From: CANJQH01 sp031368515
Lineage (GTDB): Bacteria; Chloroflexota; Anaerolineae; J036; Brachytrichaceae
DNA length: 64,000 nt
Direction of reading: 5' to 3'
NCBI GenBank assembly: GCA_031368515.1
Contig: JANMNW010000674.1
Location: 4,309 to 68,308 of the forward strand
Below, piece after piece: positions 62,474-64,000 of the stretch. The translations under genes were made by a program, and so were the position numbers. Numbering within the stretch: position 1 is the first letter of the stretch; every line of letters begins with the position of its first letter. The notes below the pieces were generated by a model that worked only from the letters and a program-made list of their open reading frames with translations, was not told where the DNA came from and did not search any database.

Positions 62474-64000
62474 TTAGCGACTTGTCCCAATCTCATGCAT
62501 CAACGAATTTTCAGCCAAGATTTTTTTCTCTGCGGGGCCACGGATCTTGGCAGTCCGCGGCACAGCTTTGTGCGCCGCTTCATAACTGGCGTAGGTCTTC
62601 TGCCTCGCGGCACGGTTAAACACGACTCCAAGCACTTGCGCATTGATGTAGCGCAAACGCTCACAGGTCATCCGAATAGCCGACTCCGTGGTCGTCGCGT
62701 TGCTTGCGACAAGAATCACGCGTTCAACGACGCCAGCCAGGGTCACGCTATCCGGCACCGCCAATATGGGAGGCGCGTCAAAAATGACCACGTCAAATGC
62801 GAATCGCAGATGTTTGACAAACTCTTCTGTCCGGTCACCTGCCAATAACTCGGTCGCGTTGCTTTCACTAGCTCCCGCGCTGAGAATATGAAGTCCCGAC
62901 ACGGGACCCCGCTGTATCAGGCGGTCCACAGTGGCAAGCACGGCATTTAGTTCGCCATTGAGTTCCTGTTGCCGGGTTAGCTGCGACAACTGGTGCAACG
63001 CACTGGACAGCCCGCCGTTGTTTTGAATCCCAAACAACACGTGCATGGAAGGCACGCGCATATCCGCATCCACAAGCAACACTCGTTTACCGAGTTGCGC
63101 ATAGCTGTAAGCCAGACAGGCGGCAATCAGCGACTTGCCCTCGCCAGGCTCCGAACTTGCCACAAGCAGGGTCCGATAGGGCGCCCGTTCGCTTTCGGAC
63201 AGCAAGTTCGTCCGCAGATTCTGAAGTGCTGCAACCAAATGGGTTTCTTCGTAGAACGGTGCATGATTTGGGCGAAACGCCTTGCGTGGCGCAACCGGAA
63301 CCATGCCAATAACCGGCAACTCGCTCACTTCACTGAGCCGCTCCGGTGTGAAAATGCGCGTGTCAAAGCTGTTAAATACAAATGCCAGCACCAAGCCTGA
63401 AATGCTGCCGCCTAACAGCGCCACTATCATGTTGAGCAGAGGATTTGGAAAACTTGGCCTCTCGGGCAACTCGGCGGGCACCAGCACCACGACACTACTA
63501 GAACGAAAGGAATCAGCCAGACGCAGCCGGCTGGACTGCTCCAACAGATCTACGTAAAGCCGTTGGACAAGCTCGGTCCGAAGTTCAGCTGGAGCAAGAA
63601 GCTTGCGGTCGGTGGTCGTTGAAAGCAACTGCTGATAGGAGTCTTGAGCCGCCTTGAGCTGGCGCTCGGCTTCAGCAACGCGCACGTCAATCTGTTTGCG
63701 CACGGTCGATGCGCTTTGTTCTGACTGTTGCTTGCCGCTCTGAATAACCATTTCGGCCAGCACCGACGCCATGTCACGTGCAATGACAGGATCTGTCGCC
63801 TCGACGCGCAGGTCCAGCAATTCTGTGTCCGCCGTGATGGTCGCTTTTATCTGCGGGGTCTGCGCAAGCGCGAACTGCTTCTGCAGTTGCGCCGCAACCG
63901 CCTCACTCTCCGCGATTTTCGCGTAAGTGTTCATTAGTCGGTCGGCATACTCGGTTGCATAGCCGGTATAGTCAACTGAGCCGACAACTGCAGTCGCAAT
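62474..64000 (-). CDS. Chain-length regulator fused to BY-kinase (Wzz/Wzc-like), N-terminus beyond window
   Basis: The frame is open to the window edge: 22 codons (IATAVVGSVDYTGYATEYAD...) precede the Met at 63934 and match a Wzz domain, so the true start lies beyond 64000. Visible parts are the Wzz coiled coil with the PxxPxxP-like LPERPSFPNPLLN before a TM helix (MIVALLGGSISGLVLAF), and a tyrosine-kinase ATPase with VASSEPGEGKS (Walker A), LLVDADMRVP (A') and VVIFDAPPIL (B). The C-terminal tail has only two tyrosines (KTYASYEAAHK), few for a BY-kinase. It controls polymer length and export. Confidence 0.93.
   Translation of the reverse strand: MATAVVGSVDYTGYATEYADRLMNTYAKIAESEAVAAQLQKQFALAQTPQIKATITADTELLDLRVEATDPVIARDMASVLAEMVIQSGKQQSEQSASTVRKQIDVRVAEAERQLKAAQDSYQQLLSTTTDRKLLAPAELRTELVQRLYVDLLEQSSRLRLADSFRSSSVVVLVPAELPERPSFPNPLLNMIVALLGGSISGLVLAFVFNSFDTRIFTPERLSEVSELPVIGMVPVAPRKAFRPNHAPFYEETHLVAALQNLRTNLLSESERAPYRTLLVASSEPGEGKSLIAACLAYSYAQLGKRVLLVDADMRVPSMHVLFGIQNNGGLSSALHQLSQLTRQQELNGELNAVLATVDRLIQRGPVSGLHILSAGASESNATELLAGDRTEEFVKHLRFAFDVVIFDAPPILAVPDSVTLAGVVERVILVASNATTTESAIRMTCERLRYINAQVLGVVFNRAARQKTYASYEAAHKAVPRTAKIRGPAEKKILAENSLMHEIGTSR

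Overview
The window looks like a chromosomal segment of a high-GC bacterium of the Chloroflexota (Anaerolineae-like). This is inferred from four things: secreted proteins with Thr/Pro-rich linkers ending in an (Y)LPxV-type tail, an ESX-like type VII secretion locus rich in FHA domains, a partner-switch/H-NOX signalling operon, and a GroEL paralogue. No rRNA, tRNA, CRISPR array, insertion sequence or phage gene was recognised. About 57 protein genes fill nearly all the sequence, many coupled by ATGA or TAATG overlaps.

Layout. 1-5642 (+): the end of a sugar-binding protein and two ABC sugar permeases, followed by a degenerate GroEL-like chaperonin and an Asp-box beta-propeller protein. 5658-15542 (-): two glycosyltransferases, an STAS protein, then RsbU-like phosphatase, RsbW-like kinase, STAS, CheY-like regulator, flippase, H-NOX nitric-oxide/oxygen sensor, hybrid histidine kinase, and an Hpt fragment that is split off and has lost its histidine. 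15931-18447 (+): secreted M4 metalloprotease. 18794-21592 (-): sulfide:quinone oxidoreductase, DUF1641, TusE/DsrC-like and DsrE-like proteins. 21753-25669 (+): secreted nuclease/phosphatase and an aldo/keto reductase.

25678-37861 is the most interesting part: a compact type VII (ESX/Ess-like) secretion island. It encodes a YukD-EccC fusion ATPase, an FHA-winged-helix regulator, four WXG100 proteins, a membrane FHA-pseudokinase-FHA protein and a VWA-TM-FHA protein. A genuine Ser/Thr protein kinase is divergently transcribed. Two nearly identical 35-base sites, each made of 10-bp-phased TGACAGTTC repeats, sit at the same distance from matching -10-like sequences. They precede the ATPase gene and the first WXG100 gene, and are natural candidates for the operators of the FHA-winged-helix protein. 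A perfect 28-bp-arm palindrome lies between the ATPase and kinase genes.

37863-46282: a lipoprotein with two solute-binding domains, a VOC protein, a glycosyltransferase, an iron-dependent alcohol dehydrogenase, a methyltransferase, an AzlCD amino-acid exporter, an aldo/keto reductase and an enolase-superfamily sugar-acid dehydratase. 46293-64000 (-): a surface polysaccharide cluster, visibly less GC-rich than the rest. It runs from a Wzz/BY-kinase (cut by the window edge) through sugar transferase, Gfo/Idh dehydrogenase, DegT aminotransferase, polymerase/ligase, flippase, glycosyltransferases, asparagine synthetase-like amidotransferase, heparinase-like lyase and a FemAB-like protein.

Start codons were re-chosen by Shine-Dalgarno matches, family N-termini and overlaps with neighbours. 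All family calls are from reading motifs; no database search was run.
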